A stretch of DNA of 33,647 nt. Source: Pseudomonadota bacterium (GTDB lineage: Bacteria; Pseudomonadota; Alphaproteobacteria; Sphingomonadales; Sphingomonadaceae). The notes below the pieces were generated by a model. The model was not told where the DNA came from, searched no databases, and worked only from the letters and a program-made list of their open reading frames with translations. The stretch is taken from NCBI GenBank assembly GCA_023426225.1, contig JAFABD010000036.1, positions 1 to 33,647 on the forward strand, given 5' to 3'. Made by a program: the position numbers and the translations under genes. Position 1 is the stretch's first letter. Every line of letters starts with the position of its first letter. Shown here in pieces: positions 15,153 through 23,176 of this stretch.

Positions 15153-16685
15153 ATGATCAAGCACGCCCTTTCCGTCACGCGCGACGGCGATTTCGCGCAA
15201 TGGTACCAGACCGTCATCAGCGAAGCCGACATGGCCGAGGATTCGGGCGTGCGCGGCTGCATGGTGATCCGGCCCTGGGGCTATGGCATCTGGGAGCGGA
15301 TCCAGCGCCTGCTCGACGATCGCATCAAGGCGACGGGGCACGAGAATTGCTATTTCCCGCTGTTCATCCCGCTTTCCTATTTCGAGAAGGAAGCCGAGCA
15401 TGTCGACGGCTTCGCCAAGGAAATGGCGGTCGTCACGCACCACCGCCTTGTCCAGAAGGACGGCCGGCTGGTCCCCGATCCCGAGGCGAAGCTGGAAGAG
15501 CCGCTGGTCGTCCGCCCCACGTCGGAGACGGTGATCGGCGCGGCGATGTCGCGCTGGGTGCAGAGCTGGCGCGACCTGCCGGTGCTGATCAACCAGTGGG
15601 CGAACGTCGTCCGCTGGGAAATGCGCACCCGCATGTTCCTGCGCACCGCCGAGTTCCTGTGGCAGGAAGGGCATACCGCCCACGCCACGGTCGAAGAGGC
15701 GCACGAAGAAACGCTCAAGATGCTCGAAGTCTATCGCAGCTTCGCCGAGGATTGCCTGGCGATGCCGGTGGTCGCGGGCGAGAAGCCGGAGAATGAGCGC
15801 TTTCCGGGCGCCGTCTCGACCTTCTCGATCGAGGCGATGATGCAGGACGGCAAGGCGCTGCAGGCCGGCACCTCGCACTTCCTCGGCACCACCTTCTCCT
15901 CGGCGCAGGACATCAAGTTCCAGAATTCCGAAGGCCAGTTCGAGCTGGCGCAGACGACGAGCTGGGGCGTCTCCACCCGCATGATCGGCGGCCTCATCAT
16001 GGTCCACGGCGACGATGACGGCCTGCGCGTGCCGCCGATGGTGGCGCCGTGGCAGATCGTGATCGTGCCGATGCTGCGCGACCAGCCCGAGGACGCGGCG
16101 ATCGTCGATTACTGCAAGTCGCTCCAGGCCGAGCTGGCGCGGCTGTCGGCGCTCGGCGAGCCGGTGCGCGCGCTGCTCGACCTCAAGCCCGCCAAGGCTG
16201 CGACCAAGCGCTGGGGCTGGGTCAAGAAGGGCGCGCCGCTCGTGATCGAGGTCGGCGGGCGCGACGTCGCTGGCGGCAACGTCTCGGTGATCCGCCGCGA
16301 CTCGCTCTACCGCGCGGACGGCAAGCTCGACAGCCAGGTCATGCCGCGCGCCGATTTCGTGCTCGAAGCGGCGGCGATGCTCGAAAGCGTCCAGCAGTCG
16401 CTCTACCTCCAGGCGCGCGACCGGCTCGAGGCCAATATTCGCCGCGACGTCACCGATTTCGATACGCTCGCCGCGATGTTCGCCGATTCGGTGAAGTTCC
16501 CCGGCTGGGCCGAGGTGAACTGGGCCAAGCCGACCGGTGCCGAGCTCGACGCGGTGGTCGAACGGCTCAAGGCGCTCAAGCTCACCTTCCGCAACGTCCC
16601 CGCCGGCGCCGCGCCGGCCGAGGGCACCTGCCTGTTCACCGGCAAGCCGGCGGTCGAACGCATCCTGGTCGCGCGCGCCTACTAA
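15153..16685 (+). CDS. proS: prolyl-tRNA synthetase, archaeal/eukaryal (type 3) form
   Basis: A 510-residue class II synthetase that charges tRNA-Pro. It is the short form without the bacterial editing insertion. Motif 1 is in RPWGYGIWERI, motif 2 is RWEMRTRMFLRTAEFLWQEG, and motif 3 is near SWGVSTRMIGGLIMVHGDD. The HGTP anticodon-binding domain starts near residue 305. The protein ends in ARAY, with the C-terminal Tyr typical of this form. The extra C-terminal domain, which binds zinc through four Cys in archaeal and Thermus enzymes, here has only one Cys (GTCLFTGK). The start is the ATG at 15153. A strong double hairpin follows the stop. Confidence 0.96.
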   Translation: MIKHALSVTRDGDFAQWYQTVISEADMAEDSGVRGCMVIRPWGYGIWERIQRLLDDRIKATGHENCYFPLFIPLSYFEKEAEHVDGFAKEMAVVTHHRLVQKDGRLVPDPEAKLEEPLVVRPTSETVIGAAMSRWVQSWRDLPVLINQWANVVRWEMRTRMFLRTAEFLWQEGHTAHATVEEAHEETLKMLEVYRSFAEDCLAMPVVAGEKPENERFPGAVSTFSIEAMMQDGKALQAGTSHFLGTTFSSAQDIKFQNSEGQFELAQTTSWGVSTRMIGGLIMVHGDDDGLRVPPMVAPWQIVIVPMLRDQPEDAAIVDYCKSLQAELARLSALGEPVRALLDLKPAKAATKRWGWVKKGAPLVIEVGGRDVAGGNVSVIRRDSLYRADGKLDSQVMPRADFVLEAAAMLESVQQSLYLQARDRLEANIRRDVTDFDTLAAMFADSVKFPGWAEVNWAKPTGAELDAVVERLKALKLTFRNVPAGAAPAEGTCLFTGKPAVERILVARAY

Positions 16686-16691
16686 CCACTT

Positions 16692-16739
16692 CCTCCCCTG
16701 CACAGCAGGGGAGGGGGACCATGTGCGCCAGCACATGGT
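16692..16739. repeat. double-hairpin intergenic repeat after proS
   Basis: Two perfect hairpins lie side by side. cctcccctgc (16692-16701) pairs with gcaggggagg (16705-16714) around a 3-base loop. accatgtgc (16718-16726) pairs with gcacatggt (16731-16739) around gcca. The following ggaggggc completes a layout I recognise as a common dispersed repeat of sphingomonads and relatives. The first hairpin may also end the proS transcript. The glycosyltransferase remnant begins at its right border. Confidence 0.8.
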
Positions 16740-17087
16740 GGAGGGGCCGTCGCGGAACGCGGCGGATGTCCAGCATCTTGCCTGCCGGCTTCGTCCAGAC
16801 GGCTTCCTCTTCTACGATGGCGGCGTTGCGGGGCAGGGGCTTTCCGACGAACGGGAGGCCTTTCTGAAGGCCGGACCGCCGCCGCTGGTGTTCACGCTGG
16901 GAAGCGTGGCGGTCTATGCCGAGGGCGGATCCTGTCAGGCCAGCGCCGCTACACGGCAGAACGGGCTGCGGGGGTGATCGGCGCGCTGTTGCACGATTCC
17001 GCGATCGTGGAAGGGGCGCGGCGGGCGGGGGCAGCGATTCGTGCCGAAGACGGGGTCGCGCGCGCTCTCGACGTGCTCGGCTTGTAA
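16740..17087 (+). pseudogene. decayed glycosyltransferase (GT1-type) remnant
   Basis: Two reading frames together resemble the C-terminal domain of a GT1-type glycosyltransferase (UGT/rhamnosyltransferase class). The first, ending at 16977, reads GFLFYDGG, then FLKAGPPPLVFTLGS, the family's donor-domain strand, and AVYAEGG before losing similarity. A second frame from about 16950 to the TAA at 17085-17087 reads RYTAERAAGVIGALL and AEDGVARALDVLGL, matching the usual C-terminal helices. The middle, with the donor-binding HHGG-type motif, is missing, and the N-terminal domain is absent. A deletion with a frame change fits best. The 5' border coincides with the double-hairpin repeat. Confidence 0.7.
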
Positions 17088-17140
17088 AGGCGGGATGCCC
17101 CCGGCTTGCCCCGACGCCGCAATATCGCGATAGCGCCGCC

Positions 17141-17740
17141 GTGCGCACCTTATTCTCGACTCTGCTCTATCAGCAGCCGCTGGGCGACGACGCCCTGATC
17201 GCCGATCTCGAGGCGTCGTGCCTGCAACTGGCCGAGGACGACACCGCCGGCCGGCGCTGGTGCCGCGAAAACCATTATCGCGGCTATACCAGCTATGCCT
17301 CGCTCGACGATCTGCCGATCCGCGATCCGGCCTTTGCCGACCTCAAGCGGCTGCTTGACCGCCATGTCGCCAGGTTCGCCGAGGCATGCGGCTTCGATCT
17401 CGGCGGGCGCAAGCTCAAGCTCGACAGCCTGTGGGTCAACGTGCTCGACGGCAAGGGCGGGCACGGCTCGCACATCCATCCGCACAGCGTCGTCTCGGGC
17501 ACCGTCTATGTCGCGCTGCCGCCGGGGTCGCGCGGGCTCAAGCTCGAGGATCCGCGGCTGGCGATGATGATGGCCGCGCCCACGCGCCGCCCCGACGCGC
17601 CCGAATCGCTTCAGCCCTTTATCGAGGTGCTGCCCGAACCCGGCACGATCCTGCTGTGGGAAAGCTGGCTGCGGCACGAGGTGCCCCCCGGCGCGGGCAG
17701 GGAGAAGCGGATCAGCGTCAGCTTCAACTATCGCTGGTGA
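17141..17740 (+). CDS. putative 2OG-Fe(II) oxygenase, TIGR02466 family
   Basis: A 199-residue protein beginning at a GTG at 17141; no nearer in-frame ATG gives the usual start RTLFSTLLYQQPL. The core LWVNVLDGKGGHGSHIHPHS carries the histidines expected of the iron site. A second His comes near the C-terminus in WESWLRHEVPPG, and KRISVSFNYRW at the end provides the basic residue for 2-oxoglutarate. The pattern matches the TIGR02466 family (2OG-Fe(II) oxygenase fold, also found in marine phages), whose substrates are unknown. The gene stands alone between the glycosyltransferase remnant and a bidirectional terminator. Confidence 0.85.
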   Translation: MRTLFSTLLYQQPLGDDALIADLEASCLQLAEDDTAGRRWCRENHYRGYTSYASLDDLPIRDPAFADLKRLLDRHVARFAEACGFDLGGRKLKLDSLWVNVLDGKGGHGSHIHPHSVVSGTVYVALPPGSRGLKLEDPRLAMMMAAPTRRPDAPESLQPFIEVLPEPGTILLWESWLRHEVPPGAGREKRISVSFNYRW

Positions 17741-17753
17741 TCGCGCAGGCATG

Positions 17754-17792
17754 AAAAAGGGGCGGCCCGGCCGGTCGCCGGTCCGCCCCCTT
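17754..17792. terminator. bidirectional terminator
   Basis: aaggggcgg (17757-17765) pairs with ccgccccctt (17783-17792) with one bulged base, and further GC pairs fill the loop. The plus strand starts with an A run (17754-17758), which is a T run for transcripts from the right. It lies between the convergent oxygenase and S10 peptidase genes. Confidence 0.65.
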
Positions 17793-17810
17793 CCGTCACG
17801 CCGTATCGGC

Positions 17811-19430
17811 TCAGTTGGCGGTGCCGCGCGTGCCCGGCCGTGCGGGCGGGCGGCTCGATGCCGCGGCGGCAAGCGCCTCGTCATACCAGCCGTCGAGGTC
17901 GCGGTGCATCTGCGCCAGCGCGTCGGGGTTCATGTAGACCATGTGGCCCGCCTCGTAATAGGTGAAGCGGACATTCTTCTGGAGCTGCGGGTCGAGCAGC
18001 ATGTGGCTGACGTCGAATTCGGTGCCGAAGAACGGCGTCGCGAAATCATAATAGCCGTTGATGAACAGCACCTTCATGTACGGGTTGGTGCGCATCGTAT
18101 AGGCCAGGTCGGCCGCGCTGTTCGGCGCGAGCTGCGATCCCTCGTCACCGGGAGGATTGTGCTTCCAGTCCCAGCTCCAGCCCGGCCCGCGCGCGGTCAT
18201 GCGATACGGCATGTCGGTCTTGAACCCCAGCGTCTTGGTCGCATAGTCCTGGAACGTCGCGACGAACGCGCCCGAAACCGCGGTCGATGCCGGGTCGTCG
18301 CTGGGGCTGTCGGCATTGGCGTCGGTCATGTTGAGCAGGTAGCGCGAATCGAGCCGCCCCACCGCCAGCCGCCGGTCGCGCAACAGCTCGGTCTGGAAAT
18401 GCGACAGCGTCAGGCGCAGGTCGGCGCGCAGGATGAAGGCTTCGCTGATGCCGGTATATTCGGCCATCTTGCGCGCGATCGCCTGCTTTTCCTCGGCAGA
18501 GATGGTCGATCCCTTGGCCAGTGCCGCGGCATAGGGGCCGGTGGTGAAGGCGCGGACCTCGTTGATGAAGCTGCGCAGGTCGGCCGGGCGGTTCGCCAGC
18601 CGGTTGTGATACCATGCGGTCGCCGCCATCGTCGGGAACAGCGTCAGATAGTTCTGGTCATAGCCCGACTGGCGCACGCCATAGTTGAGGATGGTCGAAA
18701 ACTGCACCATCCCGTTCAGGCTGAAACCCGCCTGTTCCAGCTTGGCCGCCACCACCGGGTTGCGCAGCGTGCCATAGCTTTCGCCGAACAGGAACTTGGG
18801 CGACGACCAGCGCCCGAACTTGCTCGTATAGCGCATGATCGCGCGGGCAAAGCCGTCGGCATCCTGGTCGACGCCCCAGAAATCCTTGCCCGTCTTTTCG
18901 CCCAGCGGCCGCGACCAGCCCGCGCCCACCGCGTCGATGAACACCAGGTCGCTCTTGTCGATCAGCGAATGGGGGTTGGGGCCGAAGCCATAGGGGGCCG
19001 GGCGGATATATTCGGGATTGGCGGTCGTGACGCGCACGGGGGCAAAGCTGCCCATGTGCAGCCAGATCGTCGGCGACCCCGGCCCGCCATTGTAGAAGAA
19101 CGTCACCGGCCGCGCGCCGGGCGCCGCGCCGTCGCGCGTATAGGCGGTGTAGAAATAGGATGCGGTCGGCTTGGCGTCGTCGTCGCGGATCGTCAGCGTG
19201 CCCGCGGTCGCGGTATAGGCGATGCGCTCGCCGTTCACCGTCACCGCGCCGTGGCTCACCGCCTGCGCTTCCTCCACCGGCGGGCGCACCCACGCGGCTT
19301 CGGCCTCGGCCTTCATCTGCTCCTTGTGATCCTGGCCCCCCCGGGCCGCGGCGGCGTCCTTGCCCTTGTCCTGCGCAGCCGCCGGGGCGGCAACGGCGAG
19401 GAGCAGGCACAGGGCGATCGTGTGTCGCAT
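17811..19430 (-). CDS. secreted S10-family serine carboxypeptidase
   Basis: A 539-residue exported peptidase. The ATG at 19430 gives a clean signal peptide (MRHTIALCLLLAVAAPAAAQ, cleavage near residue 20) and has AAGGGG upstream; an open extension to 19580 is Arg-rich and unlikely. S10 hallmarks are the oxyanion segment FFYNGGPGSP (residues 111-120), the nucleophile Ser218 in GESYGT (more often GESYGG), the Asp in NGYYDFATP and the His in EAGHMVYM. A Lys/Ala/Glu-rich linker (21-47) follows the signal. Bacterial S10 enzymes act in the periplasm on peptide C-termini. It is divergent from rnr, with 170 bases between the starts. Confidence 0.92.
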   Translation of the reverse strand: MRHTIALCLLLAVAAPAAAQDKGKDAAAARGGQDHKEQMKAEAEAAWVRPPVEEAQAVSHGAVTVNGERIAYTATAGTLTIRDDDAKPTASYFYTAYTRDGAAPGARPVTFFYNGGPGSPTIWLHMGSFAPVRVTTANPEYIRPAPYGFGPNPHSLIDKSDLVFIDAVGAGWSRPLGEKTGKDFWGVDQDADGFARAIMRYTSKFGRWSSPKFLFGESYGTLRNPVVAAKLEQAGFSLNGMVQFSTILNYGVRQSGYDQNYLTLFPTMAATAWYHNRLANRPADLRSFINEVRAFTTGPYAAALAKGSTISAEEKQAIARKMAEYTGISEAFILRADLRLTLSHFQTELLRDRRLAVGRLDSRYLLNMTDANADSPSDDPASTAVSGAFVATFQDYATKTLGFKTDMPYRMTARGPGWSWDWKHNPPGDEGSQLAPNSAADLAYTMRTNPYMKVLFINGYYDFATPFFGTEFDVSHMLLDPQLQKNVRFTYYEAGHMVYMNPDALAQMHRDLDGWYDEALAAAASSRPPARPGTRGTAN

Positions 19431-19600
19431 TGCGAAACAACCCCTTTTGTGTCTGAGGCGGCGAACCTTGCAGAGCGCGTCGGGCAACACAACCGGCAAG
19501 ACGGTGCGCCGGGCGGAAAGGCGGCGGCAGGGCGTGCGCCGGCGCGGCGATGCGGAAGCATTTGGCCCCGGCGCTCGCAATCCCTATGTGAAGAACCCAG

Positions 19601-21871
19601 ATGGCAAGACCAAAGCACCAGCCGGGGATGCCCACGCGGCAACAGATCCTCGATTTCATCACGTCCTCGGATACCCCGGCGGGCAAGCGCGAGATCGCGC
19701 GTGCCTTCGGCCTCGGCGGGCAGGAAAAGATCGCGCTCAAGGCGCTGCTCAAGGACATGACCGACGAGGGGCTGATCGACATCGCCCCCGGCCGCGCGTT
19801 CCACCGCATGGGCGGGCTGCCCAAGGTGACGGTGCTGCGCGTCACCGATGCCGACGGCGACACCGTCTGGGCGGTTCCCGAACGCTGGGAGGCAGAGGGC
19901 GTGCCCGTGCCGCGCATCCGCGTGCGCGAACGCGGCAAGCGCAGTGCGCTCGGCCCCGGCGACCGCATCCTCGCCCGCACCGAAGAGGCGGGCAATGGCT
20001 GGATCGCGCATCCGATGAAGAAGCTTCAGCGCGGCGAGGCGCTGATGCTCGGCGTACTGCGCGAAGAGGCCGGGCGGCTGTGGCTCCAGGGCGTCGAAAA
20101 GAAGGAACGGCGCGACTTCCCGGTCTCCGATGCCGGCGGCGCCGAACCGGGCGACCTCGTCCTTGCCGAAAAGACCGGCCGCCCGCCGCGGGTCACGGCA
20201 AAGGTCGTCGAACGGCTCGGCGATCCCTTCGCCCCGCGCAGCTTCTCGCTGATCGCGATCCATCGCCACGGTATCCCCAACGTCTTTTCCGAGGCGTTGC
20301 TCGAAGAGGCGACGCGCATCGCCGATCAGCCGCTCGGCGATCGCGAGGATCTGCGCCACCTGCCGATCGTCGCGATCGACCCCGCGGACGCGCGCGACCA
20401 TGACGACGCCGTCTGGGCCGCGCCCGACGACGATCCCGCCAACGCCGGCGGGTGGAAGGCGATCGTCGCGATCGCCGATGTCAGCTTCTATGTCCGTCCC
20501 GGCTCGCTGCTCGACCGCGAGGCGCGGCGGCGCGGCAATTCGGTCTATTTCCCCGATCGCGTCGTGCCGATGCTGCCCGAGGTGCTGTCGGCCGAAATGT
20601 GCTCGCTCAAGCACGGCGTCGATCGCGCCGCGCTCGTCTGCCATCTTCAGGTGGGCAAGAACGGGGCGCTCAAGGGCTGGCGCTTCACGCGCGCGGTCGT
20701 CCGCCTTGCCGCCAACATCGCCTATGAGGAGGCCCAGGCCGCGATCGACGCGCATGCCGCGCGCGCCGCGCTGCCGGAAAGCGGCTGGGATCCGGCGCTG
20801 GTCGAATCGGCGCTGGTGCCGCTCTGGGACTGCTGGCGGGCGCTCTATGCCGATCGCGAGCGGCGCGAACCGCTCGATCTCGACCTGCCCGAGCGCCGCA
20901 TCGTCCTCGACGAGATGGGCCGCATCCTTTCGGTCGCCCCGCGCGAACGGCTCGACGCGCACAAGCTGATCGAGGATTACATGATCGCCGCCAACGTCGC
21001 CGCCGCCAAGGCGCTCGAGGCGAAGAAGGCGCCCGTCATGTACCGCATCCACGAGCCACCCGCGCGCGAGAAGCTCGTCGCGCTCAAGGACTATCTCAAG
21101 ACCTTCGGCATCGACTTCGCGCTCGGCCAGGTGATCCGTCCCGCCACCTTCAACCGCATCCTCGAACGGGTGGGGGAGGCCGATTTCCGGCCGCAGGTGA
21201 TGGAACAGACGCTGCGCACCCAGACCCAGGCCTATTATGGGCCGCAGAATGCCGGCCATTTCGGGCTGGCGCTCGGCTCCTATGCCCATTTCACCTCGCC
21301 GATCCGCCGCTATGCCGATCTGATCGTCCATCGCGCGCTCGTCAGCGCCTACCGGCTCGGCCCGGGCGGCCTGTCGGACGAGGATGCGGCGAACATGGAT
21401 CGCGTCGGCCAGCACATCAGCGACCTCGAACGCCGCGCGATGGAGGCCGAACGTGAGACGGTCGACCGTTATGTCGCCGCCTATCTCGCCCAGCATGTCG
21501 GCGAGGTGATGGAGGCGCGGATCACCGGGGTCCAGAGCTTCGGCTTCTTCGCCACGATCGAGGGGATCGGCGGCGACGGGCTGGTGCCCGCGCGCGATCT
21601 CGGCGCCGAATATTTCCATTATGACGAGGCGGGCCAGCGGCTCGTCGGCGAACATAGCGGCGAGGCGTTCACGCTCGGCCAGCGGCTCGCGCTGCGGCTG
21701 GCCGAGGCCAATCCGGTCTCGGGCGCGCTGCGCTTCGAACTGCCCGACGGCAAGGGCTCGGCGGGCGGCCCCGGCAGCAACAGCGGGGCGGGGCGGCGCA
21801 AGGGCGGGCCGCCGCGCGTGCTCAAGCGGCGCGGCCGGCCCGGCAATATCCGGCATCAGGGGCGGCGCTGA
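19601..21871 (+). CDS. rnr: ribonuclease R
   Basis: A 756-residue RNase II/R exoribonuclease that degrades structured RNA from the 3' end. In order it has an N-terminal winged-helix region (about 10-75), cold-shock-like domains (about 75-235), the RNB catalytic domain (about 245-580), an S1 domain (about 640-720) and a basic Gly/Arg/Lys tail. The catalytic aspartates are D260, D266, D268 and D269 in IDPADARDHDDAV. The S1 domain and basic tail point to RNase R rather than RNase II. The start is the ATG at 19601. A partly overlapping 876-residue minus-strand frame is an antisense shadow. Confidence 0.95.
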   Translation: MARPKHQPGMPTRQQILDFITSSDTPAGKREIARAFGLGGQEKIALKALLKDMTDEGLIDIAPGRAFHRMGGLPKVTVLRVTDADGDTVWAVPERWEAEGVPVPRIRVRERGKRSALGPGDRILARTEEAGNGWIAHPMKKLQRGEALMLGVLREEAGRLWLQGVEKKERRDFPVSDAGGAEPGDLVLAEKTGRPPRVTAKVVERLGDPFAPRSFSLIAIHRHGIPNVFSEALLEEATRIADQPLGDREDLRHLPIVAIDPADARDHDDAVWAAPDDDPANAGGWKAIVAIADVSFYVRPGSLLDREARRRGNSVYFPDRVVPMLPEVLSAEMCSLKHGVDRAALVCHLQVGKNGALKGWRFTRAVVRLAANIAYEEAQAAIDAHAARAALPESGWDPALVESALVPLWDCWRALYADRERREPLDLDLPERRIVLDEMGRILSVAPRERLDAHKLIEDYMIAANVAAAKALEAKKAPVMYRIHEPPAREKLVALKDYLKTFGIDFALGQVIRPATFNRILERVGEADFRPQVMEQTLRTQTQAYYGPQNAGHFGLALGSYAHFTSPIRRYADLIVHRALVSAYRLGPGGLSDEDAANMDRVGQHISDLERRAMEAERETVDRYVAAYLAQHVGEVMEARITGVQSFGFFATIEGIGGDGLVPARDLGAEYFHYDEAGQRLVGEHSGEAFTLGQRLALRLAEANPVSGALRFELPDGKGSAGGPGSNSGAGRRKGGPPRVLKRRGRPGNIRHQGRR

Positions 21872-21911
21872 CGCGCACCGCCCCCCGCCGGTTCGTCCGC
21901 GTCGGGTGCGA

Positions 21912-23078
21912 TCAGTCCTCGATCGTGAAGCGCAGCCCGGCATGCGCTTCCAGCCGGCGGCGCAGCGGCTCGGCCATCAGCGCGCCGGGCGTCCAGATGC
22001 CGCCGCCCGGCCCGACGTCATGGGCCAGGCACAGCGCCGCCTGCGCGATCATCCGGCTGGTCGAGCCATATCCCGGATCCTTGTCGCCGTGCACCGATGC
22101 GGTGACGTGCGCGCCGTCGGGCATCTCGGCGATGAACGCCACTTCGTAATGGCCGTTCTCGCGCTCTTCCTTGCTCGGTCCTTCGCCCGGCGCCGGGCCC
22201 TTGTCGCCGCCCATCGGGTTGAGCTTGGCAAGCGCCTCGGCCGCCGCCTTGCCCAGCTCGCCGATTCCCGGGGCGACCATCATCTCGTCATAGGTGAAGT
22301 CGGTGCCCCAGCCGTGCCCCGACAGGAAGTTGGTGCGGTGGACATTCTTGGTGTTGATGACCGCCATCACGAACGGCGCGACCCAGGCGTCGATCGCCGC
22401 GTCATGGTGCGGGATCATGCCGTTGGGCTGGGCGGGACCGTGAAAGCCGGGGGTCAGCGCGAACGGGTCGATCATCAGCTTGGCGATGCCCGGCTCGCGT
22501 GCCGCCGCCGCCATCGTCGCCCGCGCGCTGGCAAAGGTGCCGCCCGAAAAGGTGCCCTTCATCGAACGGATGCGGCCCTTGACGCGCGGCGCGGGGCGGC
22601 CGAACCGGCGGATCGCCTCCTGCTCGACGCTCCAAACGCCCAGGTCGAACGGGATCGAATCGAACCCGCACGAAAACACGATCCGCGCGCCCGTCTCCTT
22701 CGCGCGCGCCTCGTATCGGTCGATCATCTGGCGCATCCAGGCGGGTTCGCCGCACAGGTCGACATAGCCGGTGCCCGTCTCGACGCATGCCGCCAGCAGC
22801 GGCTCGCCGTAAAGCTGGTACGGCCCCACCGTCGTCAGCACCACCGCGGTCCGCGCCGCCAGCTCGCGCAGCGCGGCGGGGTCGTCGGCATTGGCGGTGA
22901 ACAGCGGCGTGTCGGCCGGCGCACCGATCTCGTCGCGCACCGCCTCCAGCTTGGTGCGCGACCGTCCCGCCATCGCCCAGCGGATCGGCGTCTCCCTGGC
23001 GTGCGCCACCAGATATTCGGCGACCAGCTTGCCGGTGAAACCGGTCGCGCCGTAAACGATCACATCGAAATCGGCCAT
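21912..23078 (-). CDS. saccharopine-dehydrogenase-like NAD(P)-binding protein
   Basis: A 388-residue protein with an N-terminal Rossmann domain whose GATGFTGK at 10-17 is the nucleotide loop of the saccharopine dehydrogenase/reductase superfamily. Segments VVLTTVGPYQLYGEPLL and YVDLCGEPAWMR, and the later VFSCGFDSIPFDLG, are typical of the trans-acting enoyl-reductase/SCCPDH-like branch, not of true lysine-pathway enzymes. Mycobacterial relatives act on polyketide lipids, and eukaryotic ones associate with lipid droplets. A lipid-related reductase is plausible but the substrate is unknown. It converges on rnr with 40 bases between. The ABC exporter gene lies 98 bases upstream on the same strand. 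Confidence 0.85.
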   Translation of the reverse strand: MADFDVIVYGATGFTGKLVAEYLVAHARETPIRWAMAGRSRTKLEAVRDEIGAPADTPLFTANADDPAALRELAARTAVVLTTVGPYQLYGEPLLAACVETGTGYVDLCGEPAWMRQMIDRYEARAKETGARIVFSCGFDSIPFDLGVWSVEQEAIRRFGRPAPRVKGRIRSMKGTFSGGTFASARATMAAAAREPGIAKLMIDPFALTPGFHGPAQPNGMIPHHDAAIDAWVAPFVMAVINTKNVHRTNFLSGHGWGTDFTYDEMMVAPGIGELGKAAAEALAKLNPMGGDKGPAPGEGPSKEERENGHYEVAFIAEMPDGAHVTASVHGDKDPGYGSTSRMIAQAALCLAHDVGPGGGIWTPGALMAEPLRRRLEAHAGLRFTIED

Positions 23079-23176
23079 CGTTCATCCCCTCCATCGCATG
23101 CGGCCTCCTGGCCGTCGCGGTGCAGCCTAGCGGGCGTTTCGCGCCGCCGCCAGCACGGGCGAAGGGGCGGGCGCGT

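Noticed and set aside
13161..16736. A 1191-codon open frame on the minus strand across proS and the methyltransferase gene
   Set aside because: It is antisense to well-supported genes (proS, DUF938) and its translation is Arg/Ala/Gly-rich with no recognisable domain. Long antisense frames are expected at this GC content.
19313..21943. An 876-codon minus-strand open frame opposite rnr
   Set aside because: RNase R on the plus strand has all catalytic motifs; the antisense product is of low complexity and has no start signal.
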